In this document: one piece after another, positions 55,646 through 64,000 of the stretch
Layout: each line of letters opens with the position of its first letter
Position numbering within the stretch: position 1 is the first letter of the stretch
Assembly (NCBI GenBank): GCA_902604055.1
Contig: CACKXA010000002.1
Coordinates: forward strand, 34,711 to 98,710
Reading direction: 5' to 3'
Length of the DNA stretch: 64,000 bases
DNA from: an uncultured Pelagibacteraceae bacterium
GTDB taxonomy: Bacteria; Pseudomonadota; Alphaproteobacteria; Pelagibacterales; Pelagibacteraceae
Position numbers and translations under genes: made by a program
The notes under the pieces: generated by a model
The model's database searches: none
What the model saw: only the letters and a program-made list of their open reading frames with translations
Told to the model about the DNA's origin: nothing

Positions 55646-56092
55646 ATGGAATTAAAAGAATTATATCAAGAAATAATATTAGATCATGCAAAAAATCCAC
55701 GTAACAAAGGGAAGTGCAAAGACTATAATCATGATGCTAAAGCACACAACCCTCTTTGTGGAGATAAAGTACATATTTTTCTCAATCTTGATAAAAATAG
55801 AAAAATAAAAAATTTAAGTTTTGAAGGAGAAGGTTGTGCAATTTCTTTGGCTTCAGCCTCTATTTTAACAGATTTACTTAAAGATAAAGATTTAACTTTT
55901 ACAAAAAAAATAATAGAGGACTTTCTTAATATGCTTAAAAATAAGACAGGTATAACTTTAAATAGCCTTTCAGAAGATCAAATTACAACAATTAATTCTC
56001 TATCAGGAGTTCAAGAATTTCCAATGAGAGTTAAATGTGCCACAATGGCTTGGCATACAGTACTTTCTGCTTTAAATGAAAAGATTAATTAA
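55646..56092 (+). CDS. sufU: SufU-type sulfur-transfer / scaffold protein
   Basis: This IscU-fold protein passes sulfur from SufS to SufB in many SUF systems. The 148-residue protein has the three cysteines in NPLCGDKV, GEGCAISLAS and VKCATMAWHT. The extra residues between the second and third, and the FPMRVKC pattern, mark SufU rather than IscU. It abuts sufS directly. Confidence 0.93.
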   Translation: MELKELYQEIILDHAKNPRNKGKCKDYNHDAKAHNPLCGDKVHIFLNLDKNRKIKNLSFEGEGCAISLASASILTDLLKDKDLTFTKKIIEDFLNMLKNKTGITLNSLSEDQITTINSLSGVQEFPMRVKCATMAWHTVLSALNEKIN

Positions 56093-56095
56093 AAA

Positions 56096-56395
56096 ATGTC
56101 TGATTTAAAAGAAAAGGTAATAGATGAAATTAAGAAAATCTACGACCCAGAAATTCCTGTAAATATTTTCGAATTAGGGCTTATTTATAAAATAGAAATT
56201 GAAAAGGGAAATGTTAAAATTGAAATGACACTAACTACGCCTAATTGTCCTGTAGCAGACAGTTTGCCTAAAATGGTGAAAGACTATATACTTGCTATTG
56301 ACGGAGTTACAGACGTTGATCTAAAACTAGTATGGGATCCGCCGTGGACTAAAGATAAAATGTCAGAGGTAGCTAAATTGGAATTAAATTTATGA
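56096..56395 (+). CDS. sufT: SufT-type DUF59 (MIP18) protein
   Basis: This 99-residue protein of the MIP18/DUF59 family helps Fe-S protein maturation. IYDPEIPVNIFELGLIYKIEI and LTTPNCPVADSLPKMV are typical, with the conserved cysteine in TTPNCP. It overlaps sufA by four bases and lies 3 bases after sufU. Confidence 0.93.
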   Translation: MSDLKEKVIDEIKKIYDPEIPVNIFELGLIYKIEIEKGNVKIEMTLTTPNCPVADSLPKMVKDYILAIDGVTDVDLKLVWDPPWTKDKMSEVAKLELNL

Positions 56396-56727
56396 ACGAA
56401 CAAGTTATTAAAATTAGCGACAACGCAGTAGACAGAATAAAAAAAATTATGTCTGAAGCTCAGAGTCAAACTATAGGAGTACGAATAGGTGTAAAATCTG
56501 GAGGATGTGCCGGAATGTCTTACGTTATGGAGTATGCTACAGATATAAAGCCTAACGAGGAAATAATAGAGGAAAAAGGGGTAAAAGTCTTAATTGATCC
56601 TAAGGCTGTAATGTATCTTTTAGGAACAGAAATGGATTACAAAAAAGAAAAATTTTCTTCTCAGTTTGTTTTTAAAAACCCAAATGAATCTGAAAGATGT
56701 GGGTGCGGAGAGTCTTTTAAAGTCTAA
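56392..56727 (+). CDS. sufA: A-type Fe-S cluster carrier (SufA/IscA family)
   Basis: It carries assembled clusters to apoproteins. The 111-residue protein has the three conserved cysteines, one in KSGGCAGMSY and two in ERCGCGESF. It is the last gene of the suf operon. The stop is 2 bases from the convergent glnA stop, the only convergent pair in the window without overlap. Confidence 0.94.
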   Translation: MNEQVIKISDNAVDRIKKIMSEAQSQTIGVRIGVKSGGCAGMSYVMEYATDIKPNEEIIEEKGVKVLIDPKAVMYLLGTEMDYKKEKFSSQFVFKNPNESERCGCGESFKV

Positions 56728-56729
56728 AT

Positions 56730-58136
56730 TTAACTACTATAATACATATCAAATTCGATTGGATGAGGAGTATGCTCGAATTTATAAATTTCTTGAAACT
56801 TTAAGTCAATATATGCATCAATCTGGTCGTCAGTAAATACTCCACCTTGTGTTAAAAATTTTCTATCTTTATCCAAATTTTGTACAGCTTCTCTTAAGGA
56901 GCCACAAACAGTTGGTAATTTCTTAACCTCATCCTCAGTTAAAGAATATAAATCCTCATCGAAAGATTTTCCTGGATCAATCTTATTTTTAATTCCATCT
57001 ATTCCTGCCATAAGCATTGAAGCAAAAGTTAAATAAGGATTTCCAGCAGCATCGGGGAATCTAATTTCCATTCTTGCAGCTTTAGGATTCATAATTATAG
57101 GAATTCTACAAGAAGCAGATCTATTTCTAGCTGAATAAGCTAGAATTACTGGAGCTTCAAAACCAGGTATTAATCTTTTATAGCTGTTGGTTGTCGCATT
57201 AGCAAAAGCGTTTATTGCTTTGGCGTGTTTAAGTATACCGCCAATATAATATAATGCAGTTTTTGATAAACCGGCATATTCTTTACCCATAAATACTGGA
57301 GTACTTCCTTTCCAAATAGATTGATGACAGTGCATACCAGAACCGTTATCCCCTTTAACAGGCTTAGGCATAAATGTAGCCGTTTTACCAAAAGAATGAG
57401 TAACCATTTGAACAGCATATTTGTAAAGTTGAACGTTATCAGCCATATTTGTTAAAGTTCCAAAATACATTCCTAATTCATGTTGGCTAGGAGCTACTTC
57501 ATGATGATGTTTTTCAACTTTAACACCCATATCTTTAAGAGCTTTTAAATATTCCCCACGCATGTCTTGCGCACTATCTACTGGCGGCACAGGAAAGTAA
57601 CCGCCTTTAATTCCTGGTCTATGACCCATATTACCATTTTCGTAAATCTTTCCAGTATTATATGGACCTTCTGAACTATCTATTTTGAAACTTGTTTCAT
57701 TCATATCATTTTTAAATCTTACGTCGTCAAATACAAAAAACTCTGGCTCAGGCCCAAAATAAGATTTGTCTCCTATTCCAGATTTTTTTAAATATGCTTC
57801 AGCTTTTTTTGCAGTTCCTCTTGGATCTCTCTCATAAGGATTTTTTTTCACAGCATCTAAAATATCGCAAAACAGATTAAGGGTTGTATGAGAATTAAAA
57901 GGATCGATTATTTGTCTTTCTAAATCTGGTTTTAAAACCATGTCTGATTCATTTATCGCTTTCCATCCAGCGATGGAAGAACCATCAAAAAATACTCCTT
58001 TATCGAGCATATCTTCGTCAACTACAGTAGCGTCCATGGTCAGATGCTGTAGTTTACCTTTTGGATCAGTAAATCTCAGGTCTACAAATTCGACTTGTTT
58101 ATCTTTAATTAGTTTAAGTACGTTTTTAGAACTCAT
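56730..58136 (-). CDS. glnA: Glutamine synthetase, type I
   Basis: It makes glutamine from glutamate and ammonium with ATP. The 468-residue type I enzyme has the DGSSIAGWKAINESDM latch, the catalytic GSGMHCHQS, NSYKRLIPGFEAP and the ENLY-like DEDLYSLT loop with a tyrosine at the known adenylylation position. Regulation by GlnE is thus possible; no glnE, glnB or ntrBC is nearby. Confidence 0.98.
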   Translation of the reverse strand: MSSKNVLKLIKDKQVEFVDLRFTDPKGKLQHLTMDATVVDEDMLDKGVFFDGSSIAGWKAINESDMVLKPDLERQIIDPFNSHTTLNLFCDILDAVKKNPYERDPRGTAKKAEAYLKKSGIGDKSYFGPEPEFFVFDDVRFKNDMNETSFKIDSSEGPYNTGKIYENGNMGHRPGIKGGYFPVPPVDSAQDMRGEYLKALKDMGVKVEKHHHEVAPSQHELGMYFGTLTNMADNVQLYKYAVQMVTHSFGKTATFMPKPVKGDNGSGMHCHQSIWKGSTPVFMGKEYAGLSKTALYYIGGILKHAKAINAFANATTNSYKRLIPGFEAPVILAYSARNRSASCRIPIIMNPKAARMEIRFPDAAGNPYLTFASMLMAGIDGIKNKIDPGKSFDEDLYSLTEDEVKKLPTVCGSLREAVQNLDKDRKFLTQGGVFTDDQIDAYIDLKFQEIYKFEHTPHPIEFDMYYSS

Positions 58137-58186
58137 TTAATTCACCTTTATCATTAAATTGCCGCATTACATTAGTCACAGTAGCC

Positions 58187-58213
58187 ATTCTATATCCAAT
58201 AGATTAATGACAA
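58187..58213 (-). promoter_or_regulatory. Candidate promoter of glnA
   Basis: On the minus strand TTGTCA and TAGAAT are 15 bases apart, about 50 bases before the glnA ATG. The spacer is short. No sigma54 GG-GC site or clear riboswitch fold is visible to me in the 137-base gap. Confidence 0.3.
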
Positions 58214-58273
58214 GATATAACTATTAATATATATCAGGTATGCATTTTATTCATAACACAATTTTCACTTGAA

Positions 58274-59161
58274 ATGAGAGAAGCTAAATCAATAGACTTA
58301 TTACTTTTAATTTTGCTCGGATTAATTTGGGGCTCCTCTTTTTTTAATATTAAAATAGCTACTTATTCTTACGAACCTTTTACGCTAGCATTAATAAGAG
58401 TTATATTTGCAAGTTTACCTCTACTTCTACTATGTAAATATAAAGGTATAAAGATTGAAGCTTTTTCTTATAATTGGAAACCTTATGCAATAATAGGTAT
58501 GTGCAATATTGCAATACCATTTACATTAATAGCTATTGGAACAAGCAAAATTAATAGTTATTTAGCAGCTATGCTGATGAGCACCACTCCAATGAGTGGT
58601 TCAATACTTGCTCACTTTTTTACTAAAGATGAAAAAATAACTCTTTTAAAATCAATCGGAATTATTGTTGGTTTTTTTGGAATTGTTTTTTTGTTTTTTG
58701 ATAAATTAATTATTAATGAAAGAAATTATGTATATGTATTAATCACTATATTAGGCTCAACATTTTATTCCATAGGTGGAATATTGACATTGAAACTTAA
58801 AAACAAAGGTAACGAAAATGTTACCACGTCTACCACATTATGGTCTGTAATCTTTTTATTTCCTCTTTCTATGTTTTTTGAAACTCCATGGGAATTAAAA
58901 CCATCTTTAGAGTCCACACTGGCCCTTTTATATTTAGGTGTTGTAGCTACAGGATTAGCTTGGTTAATAAGATTTCGAATTCTTACAGTTAATGGACTAG
59001 TATTTCAAACTCAAGTCGCTTATTTAATTCCAATATTTGGTGTTTTATTTGGGTACTTTTTAATGGATGAAATTATCACTTGGAGAGTTCTAATTTCATT
59101 GATTATAATAATATTGGGTATTTATATAGTGAAAAAAAATAATAAAGGTTTAAATAAGTAG
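58274..59161 (+). CDS. DMT-family (EamA) transporter
   Basis: The 295-residue protein has about ten hydrophobic segments in two EamA repeats. The start LILLGLIWGSSFFNIKIA is typical. The second repeat has FGVLFGYFLMDEIITWRVLI. Family members export amino acids, metabolites or nucleotide sugars; the substrate cannot be told. It ends one base before the GT4 gene and may be co-transcribed. Confidence 0.92.
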   Translation: MREAKSIDLLLLILLGLIWGSSFFNIKIATYSYEPFTLALIRVIFASLPLLLLCKYKGIKIEAFSYNWKPYAIIGMCNIAIPFTLIAIGTSKINSYLAAMLMSTTPMSGSILAHFFTKDEKITLLKSIGIIVGFFGIVFLFFDKLIINERNYVYVLITILGSTFYSIGGILTLKLKNKGNENVTTSTTLWSVIFLFPLSMFFETPWELKPSLESTLALLYLGVVATGLAWLIRFRILTVNGLVFQTQVAYLIPIFGVLFGYFLMDEIITWRVLISLIIIILGIYIVKKNNKGLNK

Positions 59162-59162
59162 T

Positions 59163-60224
59163 ATGCAAACTGAGTCTATAGAGTTGAGTTTTTTATCTAT
59201 TTTTGCTTTTCTTACCTTTTTCATTTTTTTACTTGTTAGTAAATATTCTTATAAATTAAACAATGGCATTCTTTTAGATAATGATTTTACTAAGCCACAA
59301 GCTTTTCATAATGAAGAAATATCTCGAAGTGGTGGCCTTGCTAGTCTAATTTCTTTATTTATTTTTTTTGGCATTTATAATTTACTTTTTTCAAAAATTC
59401 TTTATGAATATATTTTTGTATGTTCTACTTTATTCTTTGTAGGTTATCTTGATGATTTAAAGATTAGAATCAAACCTATTTTTAGATTATTATTAATGAC
59501 AGTTTTTTTGATAATCATTATTAATTTTTTATCGATAGAAATCAAAAATATTGATTTAATTTTTTTAGATTCTTGGTTAAATAATCAAATTTTTTCTACT
59601 TTTTTTATACTTTTATGTTTTTTATTTATTGTAAATGGGGCAAACCTAATAGATGGATTTAACGGTCTATTAACCATTAACCTAATCATTATTAATTCTG
59701 TCTTATTATTTATAAATTTAGGTAATAATCATTTAGAATTTTCAATGTTTTTATCTGCTCAAATAATAATTCTAATTTCTTTTCTCCTTTTTAATTTTCC
59801 TAAAGCTAAAATGTTTTTGGGTGATAGTGGATCATATTTATTTGGATCACTAGTAGCATTAAATACCATAATCACAAATAATCTGAATCTTTATATTTCC
59901 TCATTTTTTTTCTGCATCCTATTATCTTATTTATTTATAGAAGTTTTTTTCTCCTTCTTTAGAAAAATTTATCAAAAAAAATCACCCGTTTTTCCTGATG
60001 ATGAACACTTACATATGTTATCGTTCATTAAAATCTCTAATTATTATGGCAAAGATAGAAGTAATTATATCAACTCAACTATCATTAATATTATTTTTGG
60101 TATTCTAGTTTTGCCAAGTATATATTTTGCCGAAAATGGACTTGTTTGTAAGTATTGGTTTTTTTCTTTGATTATAATCTATTCATTAATTTATGTCAGA
60201 ATTTATCGTTTAATAAAAAATTAA
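59163..60224 (+). CDS. GT4 polyprenyl-phosphate phosphoglycosyl transferase (WecA/MraY superfamily)
   Basis: The 353-residue multi-spanning protein has YLDDLKIRIKP, with the paired aspartates, NGANLIDGFNGL and MFLGDSGSYLFG, plus a histidine motif DDEHLHML. These are hallmarks of enzymes that move a sugar phosphate from a UDP-sugar to undecaprenyl phosphate. WecA/WbpL-like glycan initiation is more likely than MraY, because no mur genes flank it and EISRSGG replaces the MraY start. Substrate uncertain. Confidence 0.88.
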   Translation: MQTESIELSFLSIFAFLTFFIFLLVSKYSYKLNNGILLDNDFTKPQAFHNEEISRSGGLASLISLFIFFGIYNLLFSKILYEYIFVCSTLFFVGYLDDLKIRIKPIFRLLLMTVFLIIIINFLSIEIKNIDLIFLDSWLNNQIFSTFFILLCFLFIVNGANLIDGFNGLLTINLIIINSVLLFINLGNNHLEFSMFLSAQIIILISFLLFNFPKAKMFLGDSGSYLFGSLVALNTIITNNLNLYISSFFFCILLSYLFIEVFFSFFRKIYQKKSPVFPDDEHLHMLSFIKISNYYGKDRSNYINSTIINIIFGILVLPSIYFAENGLVCKYWFFSLIIIYSLIYVRIYRLIKN

Positions 60225-60253
60225 ATTGATATATAAAACAACGATTATAAATC

Positions 60254-60338
60254 GGGCAAGTGGCGGAATTGGTATACGCGCTGGTCTTAGAAACCAGTGC
60301 CGCAAGGCTTAAGAGTTCGAGTCTCTTCTTGCCCACCA
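60254..60338 (+). tRNA. tRNA-Leu (anticodon UAG), CCA encoded
   Basis: Acceptor arms GGGCAAG and CTTGCCC pair, with discriminator A and a genomic CCA. The D-loop has GGTATAC-like residues. The anticodon stem CTGGT/ACCAG encloses CTTAGAA, giving anticodon TAG. A long variable arm (GCCGCAAGGC) marks a class II tRNA, and the T-arm has TTCGAGT. The length is 85. It lies 29 bases after the GT4 gene and 10 bases before tig. Confidence 0.97.
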
Positions 60339-60348
60339 AAATTTTATT

Positions 60349-61722
60349 ATGAAGATAGAAGTACAATCCAAAAAAGGTCTTAGAACAATTTTGTCAGTTA
60401 TAATTGATAAAAAAACTATTCAAAATAAAATGGATGAAAGGCTTAATGAGTTGCAGAAGGAAGTTTCTTTGAAAGGTTTTAGATCAGGAAAGGTTCCGCC
60501 GTCAGTTATAAAAAATCAATTTGGAAAGTCTATTTATGGAGAAGTAGTAGATAAAATTTTAAGAGAAACATCGGCTAAAGCGATTGCGGAAAAGAAAATT
60601 AAAATTGCTGGGCAACCAAAAATCAACTTGAAGACTTTTGGCGAAGGCAAAGATTTAAATTACGAATTAGAAATAGATTCATTACCTGATATTAAACTTG
60701 AGTCTTTTGAGAAATATGAAGCTACAGAATATAAAACTAAAATTGAAGAACAAATAGTAAGCGACAAATTACAAGAAATATCAAATCAACATAAGCAATT
60801 TTCAGATAAAAAAGAAGGAGAAGTTGCTAAGTTAGGAGATCAAGTAATTTTCGATTATTCAGCTACAGTCGATGGAAATAAATTTGAAGGCAGTGAAGGA
60901 AAAGGTGTTCAATTAGAACTTGGTAAAGATTTATTTTTAAAAGGTTTTGACGAACAATTAGTGGGTGTAAAAAAAAATGATGTAAAAAATTTGTCAGCTG
61001 TTCTACCAGCCAATCATCCTAAAAAAGAACTAGCAAATAAAAATACAAAATTTGCATGTAGGATTTTAAATGTAAAAAAAGTTCAACCAAACAAAATTGA
61101 TGATAATTTTGCAAAGATGATGGGTGCTAAAGACTTAAATGATTTAAAAAAACTTATCGAAAATCAAATAACTAGTCAATATTCTCAAGCATTAAATTCT
61201 ATTACAAAAAAAGAAATTTTAGATCAAATAGAAAAAAATCATAAACTAGATATTCCTCAAAATTTAATTGAACAAGAGATTTTGTTAATGAGTCAAAATT
61301 TAAAAGAAGAAGAAAAGAAAAAAAATAAAGAAAATAATGAAAAAATTGCAAAATCTAGAATAAAATTAGGATTAATTCTAAATGAGTATGGGGAAAAAAG
61401 TAATTTGAAAGTTACTGATGATGAAGTTAAAGCAGAAATTCAAAAGCAAATTAGGGGGATGCCTGGACAAGAAAAGATGGTTCTTGAATATTATCAAAAA
61501 AACCCAAGTGCATCTCAGAGTTTAAAGGGATCTATATATGAAGAAAAGATAATTACTTTAATTAAATCAAAAATTAAACTTAAAACTAAAAACATAAATA
61601 GCAAAGAAGCAGAAAAAATTATTTCAGATTTCAATAAACCAAATATAGAACAAACTGATATTAAAAAAACTAAATCATCTAGTAAAACTAATACAAAATC
61701 AAAAAAAATTAGTAAAAAGTAA
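60349..61722 (+). CDS. tig: Trigger factor
   Basis: This ribosome-bound chaperone and prolyl isomerase meets nascent chains at the exit tunnel. The ribosome-binding motif is GFRSGKVPPSVI. The FKBP-type PPIase domain follows (GDQVIFDYSATVDGNKFEG, about residues 160-245). A helical C-terminal chaperone domain ends in an unusual Lys/Ser-rich tail (SSSKTNTKSKKISKK). The gene starts ten bases after tRNA-Leu and precedes clpP, the standard tig-clpP-clpX-lon order. Confidence 0.96.
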   Translation: MKIEVQSKKGLRTILSVIIDKKTIQNKMDERLNELQKEVSLKGFRSGKVPPSVIKNQFGKSIYGEVVDKILRETSAKAIAEKKIKIAGQPKINLKTFGEGKDLNYELEIDSLPDIKLESFEKYEATEYKTKIEEQIVSDKLQEISNQHKQFSDKKEGEVAKLGDQVIFDYSATVDGNKFEGSEGKGVQLELGKDLFLKGFDEQLVGVKKNDVKNLSAVLPANHPKKELANKNTKFACRILNVKKVQPNKIDDNFAKMMGAKDLNDLKKLIENQITSQYSQALNSITKKEILDQIEKNHKLDIPQNLIEQEILLMSQNLKEEEKKKNKENNEKIAKSRIKLGLILNEYGEKSNLKVTDDEVKAEIQKQIRGMPGQEKMVLEYYQKNPSASQSLKGSIYEEKIITLIKSKIKLKTKNINSKEAEKIISDFNKPNIEQTDIKKTKSSSKTNTKSKKISKK

Positions 61723-61747
61723 ACAATAGTTGTATAAAACATCCTAT

Positions 61748-62359
61748 ATGAGTCGAAAGTTAGAAGAACAAATGAACAGTCTTATTCCTATGGTTGTGGA
61801 ACAAACAAGCAAAGGTGAAAGAGCTTATGATATATATTCCAGGCTTTTAAAAGAAAGAATAGTTTTTTTAGTTGGACCAGTGAATGACCCTGTAGCGTCT
61901 TTAGTAACTGCTCAACTTTTGTTTTTAGAGTCAGAAAATCCCAAAAAAGAAATTAATTTTTACATTAACAGTCCAGGCGGTTTAGTTACTGCTGGGCTGG
62001 GTATTTACGACACAATGCAATATATAAATTCTCCTGTTTCTACTTTGTGCATCGGACAGGCATCTTCAATGGGATCTTTTTTGCTAGCGGCAGGAGAAAA
62101 AGGAAAAAGATATTCATTGCCAAATTCTAGAATTATGGTTCACCAACCATCAGCTGGATTTCAAGGTCAAGCTACTGACATTCAAATACATGCTAAAGAG
62201 ATACTTTCTCTCAAAGAAAGATTAAATAAAATATACTCTAAACATACTGGTAAATCTGTCGAAGAAATTTCGAAGGCTCTAGAAAGAGATAATTTTATGA
62301 CTGCAGAAGACGCAAAAAAATTCGGTTTAATTGACTCCGTTGTGGAAAAAAGAAAATAA
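61748..62359 (+). CDS. clpP: ATP-dependent Clp protease proteolytic subunit
   Basis: ClpP forms the tetradecameric protease barrel. The catalytic serine is in [14 protein letters not shown], histidine in [12 protein letters not shown], and aspartate near [38 protein letters not shown] is the family N-terminus. The track starts at TTG 61730; ATG 61748 ([10 protein letters not shown]) gives 203 residues, and ATG 61772 is also possible. Confidence 0.96.
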   Translation: MSRKLEEQMNSLIPMVVEQTSKGERAYDIYSRLLKERIVFLVGPVNDPVASLVTAQLLFLESENPKKEINFYINSPGGLVTAGLGIYDTMQYINSPVSTLCIGQASSMGSFLLAAGEKGKRYSLPNSRIMVHQPSAGFQGQATDIQIHAKEILSLKERLNKIYSKHTGKSVEEISKALERDNFMTAEDAKKFGLIDSVVEKRK

Positions 62360-62392
62360 AACACAATATATAGAATTACTTTCAACTTCAGC

Positions 62393-62420
62393 TTGATAAG
62401 AAATCATAAGAGATTATTAT
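62393..62420 (+). promoter_or_regulatory. Candidate promoter of clpX
   Basis: TTGATA and TATTAT are separated by 16 bases in the 79-base clpP-clpX gap, ending 18 bases before the clpX ATG. It suggests clpX can be expressed apart from clpP. Confidence 0.35.
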
Positions 62421-62438
62421 AAGTTATATTGATTCGTT

Positions 62439-63692
62439 ATGACTGAAAAAAATAATAAAAATATTCTATACTGTTCATTTTGCGGAAAAAGCCAACATGA
62501 AGTGAGAAAACTAATCGCAGGCCCTACAGTTTTTATATGCGATGAATGTGTCGAGCTGTGTATGGATATCATTAAAGAAGAAAATAAAAGTTCTCTTGTA
62601 AAACATCAAGATGGCGTTCCTACTCCAAAAGAAATATGTAATGTTTTAGATGATTATGTAATTGGCCAAAATTTTGCAAAAGAAATTTTATCTGTAGCTG
62701 TTCACAATCATTACAAAAGATTAAATCATGAAACAAAAAATAATAAAGACGTAGAACTATCTAAATCTAATATTCTTTTAGTTGGACCTACAGGATGTGG
62801 AAAAACTTTATTAGCTCAAACTCTAGCAAGAATTTTAGATGTACCTTTTACTATGGCTGATGCAACAACATTAACAGAAGCAGGTTATGTAGGAGAAGAT
62901 GTTGAAAATATAATCTTAAAACTCTTACAAGCTGCAGACTATAATGTTGAAAAGGCTCAAAGAGGAATAGTGTATATTGATGAAGTAGATAAAATTAGTA
63001 GAAAATCAGAAAACCCTTCTATTACTAGAGATGTTTCTGGAGAAGGTGTTCAACAAGCTTTACTAAAGATTATGGAGGGAACTATTGCGAGTGTTCCACC
63101 TCAAGGAGGTAGAAAACATCCTCAACAAGAATTTTTGCAAGTGGATACAACAAACATACTATTTATATGCGGAGGAGCTTTTGCAGGACTTGACAAACTA
63201 ATTGATAGCAGAGGAAAAGGAAGTTCGATTGGTTTCGGAGCTAAAGTAAAAAACTACAAAGAACAATCATTATCGCAAATTATGGAAAAATTAGAACCTG
63301 AAGATTTAATCAAGTATGGTTTGATCCCAGAATTTATTGGAAGAATGCCAATCATTGCAACTTTAAATGATCTTGATGAGAAATCATTAGTAAAAATTTT
63401 AAAAGAACCAAAAAATTCTCTTATAAAGCAATATCAAAGACTATTTGAATTTGAAAGTGTCGAATTAGAATTTTTGGATGAAGGTATCTCAGAAATAGCA
63501 AAAAAAGCAATTTCTAAAAAGACTGGGGCGAGAGGTTTGAGATCAATTTTAGAAAATATTCTTCTTAAAACAATGTTTGAGTTGCCCGATATGGAAGATG
63601 TAATTAAGGTTACTGTAGATAAATCAACAGTAAAAGGTCTATCAGATCCAATTATTACTTACGGCAAAAAACAGTCAACATCTGTAGCTTAA
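62439..63692 (+). CDS. clpX: ATP-dependent Clp protease ATP-binding subunit
   Basis: This AAA+ unfoldase feeds ClpP. The N-terminal zinc domain has CSFCGKSQ and CDECVELC. Walker A is [12 protein letters not shown], Walker [11 protein letters not shown], and the [10 protein letters not shown] and [11 protein letters not shown] motifs follow. The 417-residue protein is complete. lon starts 50 bases downstream. Confidence 0.98.
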   Translation: MTEKNNKNILYCSFCGKSQHEVRKLIAGPTVFICDECVELCMDIIKEENKSSLVKHQDGVPTPKEICNVLDDYVIGQNFAKEILSVAVHNHYKRLNHETKNNKDVELSKSNILLVGPTGCGKTLLAQTLARILDVPFTMADATTLTEAGYVGEDVENIILKLLQAADYNVEKAQRGIVYIDEVDKISRKSENPSITRDVSGEGVQQALLKIMEGTIASVPPQGGRKHPQQEFLQVDTTNILFICGGAFAGLDKLIDSRGKGSSIGFGAKVKNYKEQSLSQIMEKLEPEDLIKYGLIPEFIGRMPIIATLNDLDEKSLVKILKEPKNSLIKQYQRLFEFESVELEFLDEGISEIAKKAISKKTGARGLRSILENILLKTMFELPDMEDVIKVTVDKSTVKGLSDPIITYGKKQSTSVA

Positions 63693-63706
63693 CTACAATT
63701 TGCTTC

Positions 63707-63736
63707 TTGAAATTACTATATTAATTGCCATATAAA
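63707..63736 (+). promoter_or_regulatory. Candidate promoter of lon
   Basis: TTGAAA and TATAAA are separated by 18 bases. The -10 ends only 6 bases before the lon ATG, so a transcript starting at the usual distance would begin at or next to the start codon. Confidence 0.35.
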
Positions 63737-63742
63737 GTAATT

Positions 63743-64000
63743 ATGAAAGCCACATACGTTAAACCTCTTTTACCTCTAAGAGATATAGTAATATTTCCTT
63801 CAATGGTTGTCCCGCTTTTCGTTGGAAGAGAGAAATCCATTAAAGCGCTTCAAGAAGTGATGAAATCAGATAAGTCTATTGTGTTGGCTACGCAAAAAAA
63901 TTCAGAAGTGGATGACCCCGAAGGCAAAGACCTTTTTGGGTACGGGTGTTTAAGTAAAATACTTCAACTTTTAAAATTGCCTGACGGCACTGTGAAAGTA
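63743..64000 (+). CDS. lon: Lon protease, 3'-truncated by window edge
   Basis: The first 86 codons of an AAA+ protease that degrades misfolded proteins. [22 protein letters not shown] and [17 protein letters not shown] are the Lon N-terminal substrate-binding domain. The frame stays open to the window end, so it was missed by the ORF track. Its place after clpX completes the usual tig-clpP-clpX-lon cluster. Confidence 0.96.
   Translation, partial: MKATYVKPLLPLRDIVIFPSMVVPLFVGREKSIKALQEVMKSDKSIVLATQKNSEVDDPEGKDLFGYGCLSKILQLLKLPDGTVKV

Noticed and set aside
58137-58273. A riboswitch or nitrogen-control RNA before glnA
   Set aside because: I could not draw a convincing multi-stem fold or match a known consensus; only weak AT-rich inverted repeats are present.
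59163-60224. Naming the GT4 enzyme MraY
   Set aside because: No mur or division genes are near, and its histidine motif and N-terminus fit WecA/WbpL-like enzymes better. Superfamily call kept.
1-64000. CRISPR arrays, insertion sequences, prophage or genomic island
   Set aside because: No spaced direct repeats, transposase, integrase or phage genes were seen; the content is core metabolism throughout.

Overview
The window is a gene-dense, strongly AT-rich piece of a streamlined alphaproteobacterial chromosome. Gene content, mitochondrial-type isocitrate dehydrogenase, a lone NDUFA12-family complex I protein, DUF2155 and DUF2066 proteins, a SUF operon led by an Rrf2 regulator, and intergenic gaps of at most about 155 bases all point to the SAR11 clade (Pelagibacterales) or a close relative. 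This assignment rests on recognised families and layout, not on a database search.

Layout. 1-12.8 kb: 3' end of alaS; icd; psd-pssA-rlmE (phosphatidylethanolamine and rRNA modification); guaB-TPR-guaA-panB-yfgM-like-bamB; then purF and cvpA on the minus strand. 12.8-17.9 kb, minus strand: an RND exporter, dnaB, and rplI-rpsR-rpsF. 18-20.5 kb: fabD-fabG-acpP-gmk. 20.5-27.7 kb, minus strand: an envelope operon lptF-lptG-lptD-surA-pdxA-rsmA. 27.9-41.6 kb: pepA-ndk, purM-purN, DUF2066-hda-aspS, an orphan class II ribonucleotide-reductase TSCPD-domain protein, NDUFA12-DUF2155, aroQ-accB-accC, thiS-thiG and an RNase E/G. 41.8-50.5 kb: mrcA-prfB-AsmA-like, tyrS, anmK and an alpha/beta hydrolase. 50.6-56.7 kb: the suf operon (regulator, sufB, C, D, S, U, T and an A-type carrier). 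56.7-64 kb: glnA, an EamA transporter, a GT4 phosphoglycosyl transferase, tRNA-Leu(UAG), tig, clpP, clpX and the 5' end of lon.

How the genes work together. The lpt, surA, bamB, mrcA and AsmA-like genes build the outer membrane and wall. guaA, guaB, purF, purM, purN, gmk and ndk cover much of purine synthesis. The suf block makes Fe-S clusters. tig-clpP-clpX-lon forms the protein-quality block. Nine of ten convergent gene pairs overlap at their 3' ends, and many same-strand neighbours share a 1-base TAATG or 4-base ATGA junction.

No stretch over 300 bases lacks a gene. I see no CRISPR array, transposase, prophage, rRNA operon, attachment site or replication origin, and no clear hairpin-plus-T-tract terminator. 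Nothing here looks like a wholly new multi-gene system. The most interesting points are departures from family norms: a CBS-less IMP dehydrogenase, a cysteine-free RNase E/G, an orphan TSCPD-domain protein with an inverted-repeat-rich divergent promoter, a 25-bp palindrome at the suf promoter, an in-gene frameshift in sufS, and the compressed gene junctions.
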